From: Plasmodium relictum
Taxonomy: Eukaryota; Apicomplexa; Aconoidasida; Haemosporida; Plasmodiidae
Reading direction: 5' to 3'
Assembly: GCF_900005765.1 (NCBI RefSeq)
Contig: NC_041687.1
Span: 1,612,001-1,676,000 of the forward strand
Length of the DNA: 64,000 nucleotides
This document shows positions 10,744-29,240 of the stretch, piece by piece (the first letter of the stretch is position 1; the number at the start of each line of letters is the position of its first letter). Position numbers and translations under genes: made by a program. The notes under the pieces were generated by a model. The model made no database searches. It had not been told where the DNA came from and was given only the letters and a program-made list of their open reading frames with translations.

Positions 10744-11645
10744 TACGTATAATCATTATTAGGATATACATTCAACAAAATATGCTAAAATATGATAAAA
10801 TATAATTCCAATTTAAGTATTAATTTAAAAAAATAACAAATTAAATTTTCCTTAAATTTATTTTAAAAAAATATGAATAATTGTATACACACATTCTTTA
10901 CACATTAAATATAGATATGAATTAAAAAAAAAATGCATGTAATTTAAATTTTCACAATATGCGTGTGTGAATATATTTTTTATGTTTTTAATTGATTTTT
11001 ATTTATACTAATTTTTCAATTTAGATATATAAAAAATTTTAATTTTAAAAAAAAATTATACAATGATGTAAAAATTCGTTTTGTTTTAAAATATAAAATA
11101 AAAAAATTAAAAAAAGAAAAAAGAAAGGAAAAGAAAAAACAGGATAAAAAGAAAAAATAAGGAAAAAAAAGGAAGAAAAGGAAATAAAAGAAACAGAAAC
11201 ATAAAAGGAAATAGAAAATAAAATAAAACATAACAAAGATAGAATAAAATAATGGAAGAGAAAAAAAATAAGAAAGTAATTAATATATGTTAAAATTAAT
11301 TTTATTATTTTTAAATTTTATTATGAAAATTATATTCATCAATGAAATTATATCTCCTTTATATAAGTATTTCACATTTTCTTTTTCATTAACTTTTTTT
11401 TTCTTTTTTCTAATTATTTTTTTATATAAGTTATCAAAATTTTTATACACACAGGTATATTTAATATTTTTTTCTGTCAATTTCATTTTTTGTTTTTTTA
11501 TTTAATATATCTACTTTTTTAACACACCTTAAATTTTTTTTTTCTTTTTTTATGTAAACTCTTTCTGTTACTATCATTGTCTTTATTGTTTTTGTATTTC
11601 TTTTTTTATTTTTTTTTTTTTCTATTGTCCCATATTAATTTTTAA

Positions 11646-16449
<4,804 letters not shown>

Positions 16450-16457
16450 ATCTTTTA

Positions 16458-16509
<52 letters not shown>

Positions 16510-17118
16510 ATTTATTTATTTCTTTTTCTTTTTTTTTTTCTTTTTTTTATTTATTTATTCATTTATTTTTAAATTATAAAAAAAAATGGTAAAAATGGTT
16601 AAAACATATACTTGTTTTATTATTTTCAAATTTATATTTAACATATTTTTGTTTCTGGCTAAAATTTTAATGTGTTTTTAAAAAAGATTTTTTTTCTATG
16701 AGCTTTTTATAATAATATATAGCTATTTTTTTTTTTTTTATATTTATTTTTTGTATTTTTTTAAATTTAATTTTTTTTCTTATATTTAAAATAATTTTTA
16801 ACTTTTTAATTTTATATATACTTTTTTTTATATTGTTTTTCAAATTTTTTTTGATAATAATAGTGTCTTATTCTAAAAACAATAAATTTATTTAGAAAAT
16901 TAGTTTTTTTGAGAGTTTTCTTTTTAAAAGAATATAGAAAAATATGAAAAAATAAGACAAGGAGCATGTGGAATTTTTTAAAGAATATTTTCTTAAAAAT
17001 AATATAAAAAATAAAATTTTAAACAAAAAATAATAATGCATATAGTTAAATATAACTTAAAAAAAAAAAAAAAGTTATATTTATGGAAACATATCATTCT
17101 AAAACAATAATATACAAT
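16450..17118. other. Convergent 3' spacer with TA tract
   Basis: About 670 bp between the 3' ends of the NF-YB (plus) and kinesin (minus) genes. A TA microsatellite fills about 16458-16506 and T-rich tracts follow. Only 3' UTRs and processing signals are expected; no gene was seen. Confidence 0.55.
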
Positions 17119-20100
17119 TTAAAACTCTGTTGCTTCATGATCAACTTCTTTTTCATTTATTTTTTCATATAAAGTAATTATATTTTTATCTATATTCTTT
17201 AAACTATTACTTTCATCTTTTAGATTATTTTGTATTAAATGGGGTATAGTAATATCATAACATTTTCTAACTTCTTCATAAGAATAATTAGATATATTTA
17301 GAGTCTTTTTCCCATTTTTTATTATTACATTATATTTATTTTGATAAATATTTTTTATAATTTTAGTTAATTTTTCAACGTTAGTAAATAAAGAAATATT
17401 AAGGGAATTTAAATCTACTATAATTTTAATTTTTTTATTTAATTTCTTTATTTCTATTTGCAATAACTTATCAATATCTGAATAAAAATTTTTTATTTCA
17501 TCTTTTTTCTTTGTTAAGTTATCACAAATAATAGAATTACAATGTTTTAAAAATGAAGATGGTTGAATATATAATTGATTCTTAGAGCTACCATGTGATG
17601 CTGTAACTTTTTTTTTATTTTCTACAAGTACATTATCATCATATTTATTAAGTATATTGTCTTTGTTTTTTACAAAAAAATCATCTTCATTTTTATTTAA
17701 AATAAGAATTTTTTCTTTTTTCATACTTGAAGTATCTAACGATTTATAAAGTATATTTGAACTAGCTTTGTCAATTTCTTCAAATACTTTTTTTTTGGGA
17801 TTATTTTTATCTTCAAAATAATTTTTTACACTTGTATTACTTGTACCTTCTTTTGAATTTATAAGACCATTTAAAAAATTTTCATTATTAGTTAAATGTT
17901 TTTTTTTTCTTTTTAATATTTTTATAAAATTAATTTTGTTTCGTTTCATTTCTTCTTTATTATTTTCTTCCGACTTAATAACTTTAATTAAATTGTTCAT
18001 TATGGAATTTTTCTGTTTGACTAACTCATTATATTTCTTTTTAATAATATGAGAAAATAAATTTAACATTTTATTCATCATTATATCACTAATGTGATTC
18101 ATATTTTTTATTTTATTTCTTTTTTTGTTATATATGTGTTTATCAAAAGCATATGGTATATTATTTTTATTTTCTTCAATTAAGAATTGAAAATTTTCTG
18201 AATTGGAATCAAAACTTTCATATGAACTATCATTAGAAGAGTTGCTTTTTAAGTTATCAGAATTAGTAGAATATTTAACATTATTTTTTTTTATTTTTTG
18301 TTTAATCATTTTGCATCTTTTTGCAAAAATTAAACTATTTATAAAATCGTCTATTTTATAACTGTTCATATTTAAACAAATTAAAATATAAGTGTATGAA
18401 TTCCCATCTAAGCTATTCTAAAAAAAAAAAAAAAAAAAATAATAATTATAAACATTTCGATTTACAATAATGATATTAATAAATTATCTAAAAATATATA
18501 TATATATATAGGTAATTTGATTGAAAATCATTATGTTAAAAATTGCATTTTTATATTCCAATTAAATGAATTTTTTTTTTTTTATAAAAAAAATACTTTT
18601 AGTAGTCTAGTTAATTTAGAGTCTCTATACGGTACATGCACATTAGTAGAATAATCTGTATTATTTTTGAATTTTTCATTTACATTTTTTTTTTCTAAAT
18701 TTTTTATAAGTTTATTTTTAGTGCTTAGTGCCATTATAACTCTATTTAAAACAGATAAAGTGTTATTTATGTTTATTAGTTCCTTTTTATTGATCATTCT
18801 TAAAAAAAAAATAAATAAGTAAATACATATAAATAAATATATGTATATATATTAATTAAAATTTTATGATATAGAAATCATGATTTCTTTTTTCCTTTTT
18901 TAAATATTCTAACTCTATATCACTAAATTTTTCAGATCCAGCTAAGTCTATGAAATTTATCTGAGAAATAAATTCTTTTTCTCTTAAAAAAAATTATATA
19001 TATAAATATATTTATGCATGTAAATATATATATTTACATATTAATAATTATATTTATATGTTATTATACTTGAAATATTTGTACTGATAAACAGTTAGTA
19101 AGCAATGAGATCTAGAAGATACTAAATTTTTTTTTGTTGCATTTGTTTTTCTATATTTGAAACATAAATTTATGATATTTTTAACCTGATATAGAAATGA
19201 TATAAAATGAAAAATAGAAATTTGCATAATATATTTTATTTTATTTTATTTTTTTCTTACATCTTCAATATTTTTTATAGGTAACAATGTAATATTTTCT
19301 ATATATGTCTGCAAGAATCACAATAAAAAAAAAATATAGAATATAAGCTAAAAAATAATTTTACTTTTTTTAATTTTTTTATTTTTAACATTTCCATTTT
19401 CATCTTCTCTAATTATATTATCATGAAATTTTGAATAATAATTTATTAAATCTTCGCTAGTTGTTGATAATTGTGATAACTCAAATATCTTACCTAAGGA
19501 GATATAGGGAATATATATATGAACTAATAGACATTTTATTTAATTTTATTTTATTATTTTTTTTTTAATATATATATATATATATATATAATTAAAAACC
19601 TAAATCTCTAATTTTCTCAAGATATATTTCGACTATTGATACACATATTTCAATATTCTAAAAATAAATAAAAAAATTGAAAAAAATTCATTGTTTATAA
19701 TGTAAAAAAAAAAAATACTTTTCAATTCTATTTTATTTTTTTTTTATAACATACTTTATTTATTTTTTGTAAATCAAAAAAGTAATTTAAGCATAAATAT
19801 ATTAATCCATTACTTTCTTTTTCTCTTGAATTGGTTCTTTCACCGTATAAAGTATATGTTTTACCACTATTAGTATTTCCGTATGTCAATATTGAACTAT
19901 TATATCCATCTTTCAAAAAGATATATAAAGAATTAATATATATATATATATATATATATAAATTATATAAAAAAAAAAAATAAATAATGTATGTAATATA
20001 TATATACTTTAATTACTAATAAAATTATCAATAAGATTTTTTCCTATTAATTCAAAAATATCATTTTGCTTAATATGAACATCAAAAATATGATTAAAAT

Positions 20101-20269
20101 TAAAAGTTTTTGTATTTAATTCATTTATATCGTTGTAACTCTTTTTTTTTTCAAATAAATATAATTGATTATTGTTAACTTTATATAAAGCACAATCTTC
20201 ATTTTCTAAACTACATAAATTTTCTACATTAGGTTTAATTCTTAAAAAAACTTTAATATTTTCACTCAT
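17119..20269 (-). CDS. Kinesin with N-terminal motor domain, nine exons
   Basis: Exons: 20017-20269, 19755-19909, 19600-19657, 19390-19493, 19261-19308, 19070-19185, 18914-18982, 18597-18798 and 17119-18417. Together they give 2,304 nt and 767 aa, with all junctions GT-AG and in frame. The motor spans ~4-370 and every nucleotide-binding element is present: IKVFLRIKP at the start, P-loop GNTNSGKT (95-102), VSIVEIYLEKIRDL, switch I NLVSSRSH (226-233), switch II DLAGSE (257-262), INNTLSVLNRVIMALS and PYRDSKLTRLLK. The motor ends with INSLIFAKRCK. The enzyme should therefore hydrolyse ATP and move on microtubules. The P-loop differs from the common GQTGSGKT, and loops are extended. The ~400-residue tail is Lys/Asn-rich with short helical stretches rather than a long coiled coil, so cargo and oligomer state are unclear. 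The kinesin class (one of the few Plasmodium types) was not assigned. Confidence 0.95.
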
Positions 20270-21156
20270 ATTTTAAATTAATTTTTTTTTTTCACTATTA
20301 TTGTAATACTTTTTTTATAGAATTTTTTTTTTTTTATTTCAAAATATATATGTATATATATATTAATATTTTATCTATAACTATTAATAATATTTAATTA
20401 AATATCGTTTTATTTTTTATTTTTTTTTTTTTATTAAATCAATATAATTATATGTTATATATATAAATTATTTCATCTTTTATAAATTTTTAATTTTCAA
20501 GGGCATATTTCGTGTGCTAAAACTCTTTTTTATTTCTCTTGTCTTATTTAATTAAATAAGTAATCTCTTAGAAAAAAAAAAAAAAAAAAACGCTTTTATT
20601 AAAATTATTAAAATATAGTTTATTTAAATTGTCTAAATATATTTCACTTTTTTAAAATTTGAGAATGGGCAATTTTCAGTTATCCTTAAATGTAAATTTC
20701 TTTATATATTAGTATTAATAATATATATGTATCAGCATTTATTTATATATTATTATATATTTTTATTTATAAAATGTATTTCTTTAGTATTAACTGTTTG
20801 TTGAGTAAGGAGTAAATAACAAAATAATTAGAAAGATATAGTAGTAGAGTTCTGCTTAAACATATAAAGCATGATAATTAAAAAAAAAAAATAATAATTC
20901 TATCTAAATTGTATCAAATAAAATAGAATAAAATATAATTAATTTTTTAATTAAAAAAATGTTAGAAAATGTATTTTTATATGTGATACATATAAGTAAA
21001 AATATACTCCTGTATATTTTTAAACCATATATATATGCGAATATTTTAAATATATCAGAATATAAAAGAATAAAATAATAAAAATATATATGTATAGATT
21101 AAATAAAATAATATAAATAATACATTGATGTAAAAAAATTAAGTAAAAATTTGTTG
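20270..21156. other. Intergenic region upstream of the kinesin gene
   Basis: About 890 bp of A/T-rich DNA holding the kinesin promoter and leader and the 3' end of the next minus-strand gene. T-rich runs lie just upstream of the kinesin ATG. A short GC-richer spot occurs near 20500-20525. No exon was found. Confidence 0.5.
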
Positions 21157-24100
21157 TTATTGAGTAAATGAATTCGTATGTAAACTCTTAGATAAAATAT
21201 TAAAATCAATATTGTTTTGCTTTAGTAATAAATCATTTTTTTGATGAAATGAATTTTCAAGATTTGTATTCATAAATGTATTTGATATATTTATAAAATT
21301 TTTACTTTCAATTACGTTAGATAAATTTAATGAGGTATTTGTGTTTGAGTTTTCATTAAAAGAATTTAACTGAGGCTTCAAATTATTTTTTCTTTTTTTT
21401 TTATCTAAATCATTTTGAAATTTTTGTTTAAAATTATTAGAATTATCATAGTAATTATTATTAAATTCATTGAAGTAAGTATTTGCATTATAAATATCAT
21501 TGATAGCACCATCGTTAATATATTCATTAATAATTTCATTATTTTCATTAAAATTATCATTAATTATATTATGAAAAATATGATTACTAATAAAATTTTG
21601 GTTATTTATATCATTAAAAATATTATTATTAATTAAATTATGATTAATATTATTGCTGTTACTAATTAAATTTTGATTTACTATATCATTGTTATTAATT
21701 ATGTTTTTTTCAATATCATTATTATTGTTATTGCTAATTAAATCTTGATTAAAACTATTAAAATTTTTATTGATTAATTTTGTTTTAACAATGCCATCAT
21801 TATTATTGATTTTATCTTTATTAAGATCATTACTCTCTTGATTATTTGAATTTTTACTCTTAGATTCATTTGAATTACGATCCACACTACTTTTATTTGC
21901 TTCATTATTAAATTTTCTCTTCTTTTTATATTTACACAATTTTTTCGTTAATTTAATGATTTTATTTTTATTATTAAAAAATTCACTAATATGCTCTTTA
22001 TAAAAATGTAGAACAGTTTTGTCTATATCTATCATTCTTTTTCTTTTTGTTGTCCTAGAACTGGCTACATTTTTGCTAAATCGTGTTTCCATTAATTTCA
22101 AATTTATATAATCAATATCAATATAATCTTCTGGTATATATTTATTTATTTCATTTAAATTTAAAAAATTATTTTTTAGAAAAGTACCATAACTGCCATT
22201 ACAACATCTAGGAACCCATAGAAGATCATGTGAGTTTGTTTTATTATGTATTATATCAATAATACTGATATAAAATTTTACTTTACCAAACAAATATAAC
22301 ATTGAAAAACTTGATTTATTTTCTTCAAAATGATTTATTTCATTTTCATTTAGATCATTGGAGTTTATACATTCATTTAATGTAAAGTTGTCATCATAAA
22401 TATGTTTTGCGTTGTTTTCTATATTTACACCTTTTTTTAAATTCAACATTTCATTTTTCGCACATTCATTAGAATTAATATTATTTGCACTAATATAACT
22501 TTTTGAATTCACTTCATTTATATTTAAATAATTTCTTGAATTCAACACGTTAAAATTTAAGTAATTTTTTTGATTTATCTCATTTAGGTTAATATAATTT
22601 TTTTCACTAATTTCATTTATATTTAAATAGCTTTTTGAATTTATATCATTAGGATCATACATTTTGAAATTATCAATAGAGTTTTTAAAATTTTTAATAA
22701 CGGTTTTGCTGGTATAATCATTTATATTATCATTTGGCAAATATGAATTATTCCATACATAATCATTAGATTTATTTAACAAGTTTTCATTTTTAATAGA
22801 AGATAAATTAGTTCTCTTTTGTGATTTATATAAGCATTTAGATGAGTTATATTCATTATTTTTTTGGTTAATAAACTCATGAATAATACCATTATAATTA
22901 CTATTATTATTATTGTTATTATTGATACTATTAATTAAGTTATTATTATTATTATCGCCAATATAATTCACATTACTATTTTTATCATTATCATTGTGAT
23001 TATTTTTACAATTGTTTTTATTAGAATAACTGTTATTATTATTGCCACTATTTTGATTATTACTATTGTCATTATTTTGATTATTACTATTGTCATTATT
23101 TTGATTATTATTATTGTCATTATTTTGATTATTATTATTATTGTTATTATTACTGTTGTCTTTATTATTATTATTATTATTGTTGTTACTACCACTTACA
23201 CCATTAATGCCAATACTATTAATTTTTTTATCATTCTTATTCTTATTCCCTGTACTATTATTATTATTGCTAAAATCTATATTGATATTATGTTTATTAC
23301 TTTTATTTTCCTTATTTGTTATTATTATTTCTTTTTTTTGGTGAATTTTATATGGTGAGCAGTCATAATTCATTTCATTTGATTCATTATTTATATTTTC
23401 TCTAATATTACAACATAAGTACTGTTTCATTGGTTCATCTTTTAGTAAAAAATTACCATCTTTTTCACAACTTTCTCTCATTTTATTAGTATGATTGAAA
23501 TTTGTAATGGAAATGGAGTTTTTTTTACTAGTTAAATTATTGCCATATACATTATTAACTGAAGAATCTATTGTATCTATTGTTTCCGCTGTCATTAAAG
23601 TGTTTGAAGTAGTATTTAAACTATTACTATTAATAAATTGTTTATCCGATCTTAAATATTTTATATTATTTTGATTATATATTGGATGCATATTTATGTA
23701 AAATGGATTATTGAAATTATCCTGGATTTCTGTATTTAAATATCGTGTATTTAATTGATCATTTTTATTTTTATAATAAGATGATTCATTATTATATAAA
23801 TTATTTTTGTTCACTAAATTAAATGAATTGTCATTAAAAACCTGAATATTATTAACATATTTATTATAAGAATTAGAATCTAAATAGCAATTAGAATCAT
23901 CATAATTTTCATTCAACACATTATTACCTATTTCAGATATATTAGAAGAAATGTTTTTTTCATTATCATTTACTTTACTATTTATGAAATTATTTTCATT
24001 AGAAGTGATTTCATCAATTTGAGTATTTGATTTTGTATTTTCATCCTTGTAATTAAAATTGTTCATTATTTGAAGTTTAATAAATTCATCATTATCATTT

Positions 24101-27100
24101 TTACTATTATTGGTATGATAAAAATTTATATTTTTGCTATAAATATTATCAATGATATTTGATTTTCTTGTCTTTTTGTCTTCATATTCCAAATGTGTTT
24201 TTTCATCAAAATTTTCTAAATTTTCATTACAATTTATTCCTTTATTTAAGTTATTTTCATCATTTAAATTAATACGACCACTTATATTTGATCTTTTTAG
24301 TGATGAATCTTCATTGCTTGATGTAAAATTTTCTATTTTATTATCTTCTTTAAAATTAGTATCTCCGTTTAAATTTTCAATGCTTTCACTTCTTTCTCTT
24401 TCTTCTTCTTTCTTTATATTTTTATCATTATGTAAATAGTTTTTTTTATCTATGATTTTTACTTCGCTTAAATAATGTTCTCTATTTTTTTTTAATTTTT
24501 CTATTTCTGTTTCATTTAAATACTTTTGGTTTTTTAAAATCATATAATTATTTAATTTCCTATTAGTAAGTTTTTCACCATTTTTTTTAAATACTTCTTC
24601 TTCTTTTTCATCAACAATATCTACTCTATCATTTTTTAGGTTTCTAAAAGTATTTATATTTTTATTATTTTTTATAATATCTTCATTTTTATAATTTTTT
24701 TTTAAATTTCCATTTTGTGGCATTTCAAAATTTCTAATATTTCTTGTGCTGTTCTTTGTTTTAAAGCATTTAACAGATGATAATATTTTTTCTTTCTTTA
24801 AATAAATCAAATCTTCATCAATGTTCTGTTTATTTACACTATTCTTCTCAATAGCATCCTCATATTGTTCTGAATCCTTATCATTATTATTTTTAGAAAA
24901 AGAATTATTATATATGTCGCATAAGCTTTCACACTTAGCTTTTTTTTTTAAAAATGTGTTATCATTATATATATTACATGAGGTTTGAATATTTTTATCT
25001 AAAGTAATAGTATTTATATTATTTGTCATACTATTTTTATCTTTTATGTTATCTATGTTAAAAAAATATTCATTTTGGCTTTTTTTACATTGATCATCAT
25101 TTGTAGAATTTTTCAATTTTATTTTACTTTTATTCTTTGTATAAGCATATTTTTTATTTTCATTGTTTCCTTGTTTCCATTTGTTTTCATTATTTTTATT
25201 TAAATTATAATTTTTTATATTATTTTCCTGAATGTTACTCATATTATTTTCATATGTACTATTATTAATTAAACTATTCATTTGATTATGGGTATTATTC
25301 TTATCTTCTTTAGTATATTCATCAATATTTTTCATTTTACTAATTTTATATTCTTCTATGTGCTCATCTTTTTTGTTTTTCTTTTTTTTCATTTTCGATT
25401 CTAAATTATTAATTTTCATCATATCATTTAGTTCGTTTACACTAAGGTTCATATCACCATCTTCATCTTCTATTTTTTCATTAACTTTATAATTTTTTAT
25501 GTTCTTGCCACTCTTATAATTTTCTGAATGATTACTATTCCTTTCTACTGCATCATTATCTATTTTTTCTGTCCATTCATATAAGTGTTCTTTATCAAAT
25601 TTATTCTTTAAATTATATTTTTTTACATTATTTTCATTTATTTTTTTTATATCTTTAGAAGTAACGTTTTGATATTCATATTCTTTTTTTATTTCATCTT
25701 CACTATCTTGATTTGAGTTGCTTTTATCATAATTTTTAGTTTTTTTTTCTTCATCTACAACGTCTTCTTCAATATTTCCAAAATTTTCTTCACTAATTGT
25801 TTTCAAATTAGAAGAATCATTAAATTCTAACTTAAGAGAAAGATCTTTGTTATTATTATTATTATTATTATTTTCCGTACTTTTTACTTTTAATAAATCT
25901 TTGTGTTTGTAGTTTTTTTCAGTATTATTATAAGCAATTTTAAAATTTTCTGTGCATTCATTTATATTTTGGATTTTATATAAATTCATATTATTTGTAA
26001 TAGAATTATTTATACTTTCATTAAAATATTGAGGATTAATAGAAGGATCAGGCAAAATGTTCAAATTGTTATTACTAATAGAACTATGTTCATTAAAAGT
26101 GCTATTCATTAAATTAGCATATGTTATATCATTATTCATAGTATTGTTAAAATTGCGTTTTAAAGAATTATTATTTATAACAAAATTACTTTTTTGTTTA
26201 TAGAAAAATGAATTTGGTGTATTTAAATTATTAATATTCGTAGTATTATAAGATAAATTATTTACTGTATCCATTGATACAAAATTATTTGTGGAGTTTT
26301 TGCTTAAGTAATTATTATTAACTAAGGAATAATTAGAATTGACAGTATATAGATTATTTAAATTCTCATTTTTAATATTTAAATTACTTATGTTAAAACT
26401 ATCACAATTCATATTGTTGTTAAAAGGAGAAGAATTAATAGGCAAAAAACAATCTGAATTGGCACCTGAATTAACAAATCTATTTTGAATCATTTTTGAA
26501 TTATTTAAGTTATCATTAAATATATTATTTGATACATAAATATTATTATTAAATGAATCACAGTTGTTAATAGTATCTTTTATGTCAAATGCATTCGGAA
26601 TTAAACTTTTATAAGAAACATTATTAGATGAAAGATTATTAAACATGTGATTCATATCTTCTTTGCTATTATTTAAATAGACATTGTTATTTACTAATGG
26701 AATTTTAGATATAAAGCCTTGTTTATTTTGAGTATTTTCAGTAGAATGAGACAAATCATATATATGTTTGTCATTTTCATCCTTTAATTTAAGATCATTT
26801 TTATTTTTTTCTTTAATATTAATATTAAAGTTACTTATATTTTTCGGTTTTTTTATATCTTCATTTGTACAATTAGTATTTGTTTTATTATCATTTAAAA
26901 GCTTATTATTATTTATTTTAACTTTTTTTTCTAAATCTAAATCAGATAGATTTTTATTGAGAGAGTAATTATGAGACGAGCTACTTATATTAACATTTTT
27001 ATTTTGGATAAAAGTATTATTTATATTTAAATTATATGAATTAGTGCTATTTATGTTTTCATTGTTCATATTTATGTTTATATTATTTCTATATAAATTA

Positions 27101-29105
27101 TCAGTAAAAGAATCATTCATATTCATTTCATTTAAATAATTCATGCTATAATTATTAAAAATATTATTATTGAAACAACTATTATTTATGTTATTATTTA
27201 AGCTATTGCATATATTATTATATAAGTTATTGTTCATGTTATTAAAATTATTTAAATTTCTAACAGTATTTAAATTTTTTATATTATTTGTATTTCTGGT
27301 ATTATTTAGTTGGTAATTATTTGTGTTATTTAATTCATTAAAACTATACATATTATTTGAATTATTAAAAATATCTATATTGTTTAAACTAGTATTACTT
27401 AAATTAACATTACTTAAGTTCATATTAAAGTTGGTATTGTTTAGGTTAAGATTATTTATATCATTAAAATTGTTTACATTGTTAAAATTACTTTGAATAT
27501 TTTCAAAAACCTTATCGTCAAAGTTACTTTGATTATTCATAGAAAATTCATTCTTAAAATTATTTTTGTTACTATCCTTTGTTTTATAAAGATATAATGG
27601 TGTTTTTACTATATGCTTAAAAGTGATATGACGATCTGTATTTATTTGAATTTTTCTAATAATACTAACACTACACTTTTTACCACTACCATATATATTA
27701 CCATTATTTAAAATAAAAACATGCAGATAATTATCTGTATCTTCTTTTTTTACTCCTAGACATATACATATACATCTATGTATGTTATATAGAGTCATTC
27801 CACTATGAATACCTAATAAATTAAAAAAAATAAAATAAATAATAATAATAAATAATTATCAAAATAAAATATAAAAGCATAATTTAATAGAAGAAAAAAA
27901 TAAGCAAAAAAAAAAAAAAAAAAAAATGAAATAAAAATCAAATATTGAGCTTAAAAATAAAAAATAAAAAAGAAATAAGAATAATGAATATTATTACCTA
28001 TGTATCTACATATATATTTATTATTAAATGAAGTACTTATTTTTAGTTCAATAATATCATATTCATTTATGTTTTTATAAACACGAATATTTTTATCTAT
28101 TGGAGAATTTAACATATTAACATTGTTATTATTTATTCCACTTTGCATATTACTTAATGAATGATTTAAATTATTAGTGTTGTATTCATCGTCCATGTCT
28201 TTTGAATAAATATTATTTAAAGCATATATGTTATTTAAATTTAAATTATTATTATGGAAAATATTTTGCTTGTCTATTTGTTTATATTCATAATTAAAAG
28301 GATAATCTTGTTTTATGAAGTTTGCAACATTATTAGTTTGCTCAACTTTTTTATTCAAAATATAATCAAAATTTTTACCTAAAACTCTTAATTCATCTAA
28401 TATATCTAATTTTTTTTTTTTCCCATTTAATTCGTCTTTTTTAAATGTTTCATTCTTGTTACCTAATGTACTAGTTACAGTTTCTTCTTTTTCTCCTCTA
28501 TGTATAATTAAATTTTGTATATCTTTTTTTCTCACATTTGATGTTGTATCATTTGATGATATTGTAATTCCTTCTTTATTTGAAAAATACATATTGTCAG
28601 TATTCTCTAATAAAGTTTCATTTTTAATTGTATTAGAATTACTGCTAATAATATTTCTATCATTATAATTTTTCTTTGCATCTAAGTAAGAAAAACTAAA
28701 TTGATCTACTACTGGTAAATTTTCTTCATTTTTAATTATTTTAAGTTTTTCTATTATGTTTTCAAAGTGATGAATTAATGAGGGATAGAGAATTAAAGAC
28801 TTTGTTAAAAAATTAGAATAGACAAATATCTTATATAGATCATTCATGCTCAATTTTTTAAAATAAAAATGTTTGTCTATATAGTTATTATTTATAATCT
28901 TTATTAGATTTTTTATATCTTCTTTATTAGTATCATTTTCATCGATTAATTTTTTACTTTTATCTGAAGAATTACTTGAACTAAAAGAATAATTAATTTT
29001 AAAATCATCGAAGCCGTTGAAAAAGGAGATTTTTTTTCTTTCTTTTTCATCCTTATAAACAGTAATTGATTTTTTATTTTTTTCTTTTTCTTCCTCATAA
29101 TTCAT
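21157..29105 (-). CDS. Giant Asn-rich protein, possible MCRS1-type/FHA-containing nuclear factor, two exons
   Basis: Exon 1 is 27998-29105 (ATG at 29103-29105) and exon 2 is 21157-27812, joined in phase 1 across a 185-bp GT-AG intron; the product is 2,587 aa. Most is Asn/Lys/Asp low complexity. Three segments look folded. Residues ~70-125 (HFYFKKLSMNDLYKIFVYSN and following) resemble the N-terminal MCRS1 region. Residues ~350-445, across the splice junction, contain RYIGIHSGMTLYNIHRC and KKCSVSIIRKIQINTDRHI. Residues ~2200-2280 contain FGKVKFYISIIDI and CCNGSYGTFLKNN, like the second half of an FHA domain. A basic patch near 2290 (SSRTTKRKRM) could be a nuclear signal. If the middle and last segments form one FHA domain, about 1,750 residues are inserted into it. 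MCRS1/FHA proteins bind phosphothreonine in chromatin complexes; this identity is tentative, while the gene model is sound. Confidence 0.8.
22476..22640 (-). repeat. Five degenerate 33-bp units coding an 11-residue repeat
   Basis: Inside the giant Asn-rich gene (residues ~2094-2149), five consecutive 11-residue units follow the pattern xxK/R-N/S-Y-L/I-N-x-N-E-I/V, such as NSKSYLNINEI and NSRNYLNINEV. The units have diverged in sequence but keep period, unlike the surrounding Asn runs, which suggests selection on structure. Confidence 0.7.
23050..23145. repeat. 24-bp tandem repeat, four copies, coding Asn/Gln/Asp octapeptide
   Basis: Units begin at 23050, 23074, 23098 and 23122 and are nearly identical, coding an N/Q/D-rich octapeptide in the minus-strand gene. 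Poly-Asn codon runs flank both sides. It is a recent, probably length-variable minisatellite in a low-complexity region. Confidence 0.85.
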
Positions 29106-29196
29106 TTTTAAAAAAAAATAAAAAAAAAAAAAAAATAGTCAGTTAAAGTAATATATGTTCATTATATAAATAATAGAAAGATTAAAAAAAAAAAAA

Positions 29197-29240
<44 letters not shown>

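Noticed and set aside
11287-11505. 72-codon plus-strand hydrophobic frame before the NF-YB gene
   Set aside because: T-rich composition with an equally long frame on the other strand; no motif.
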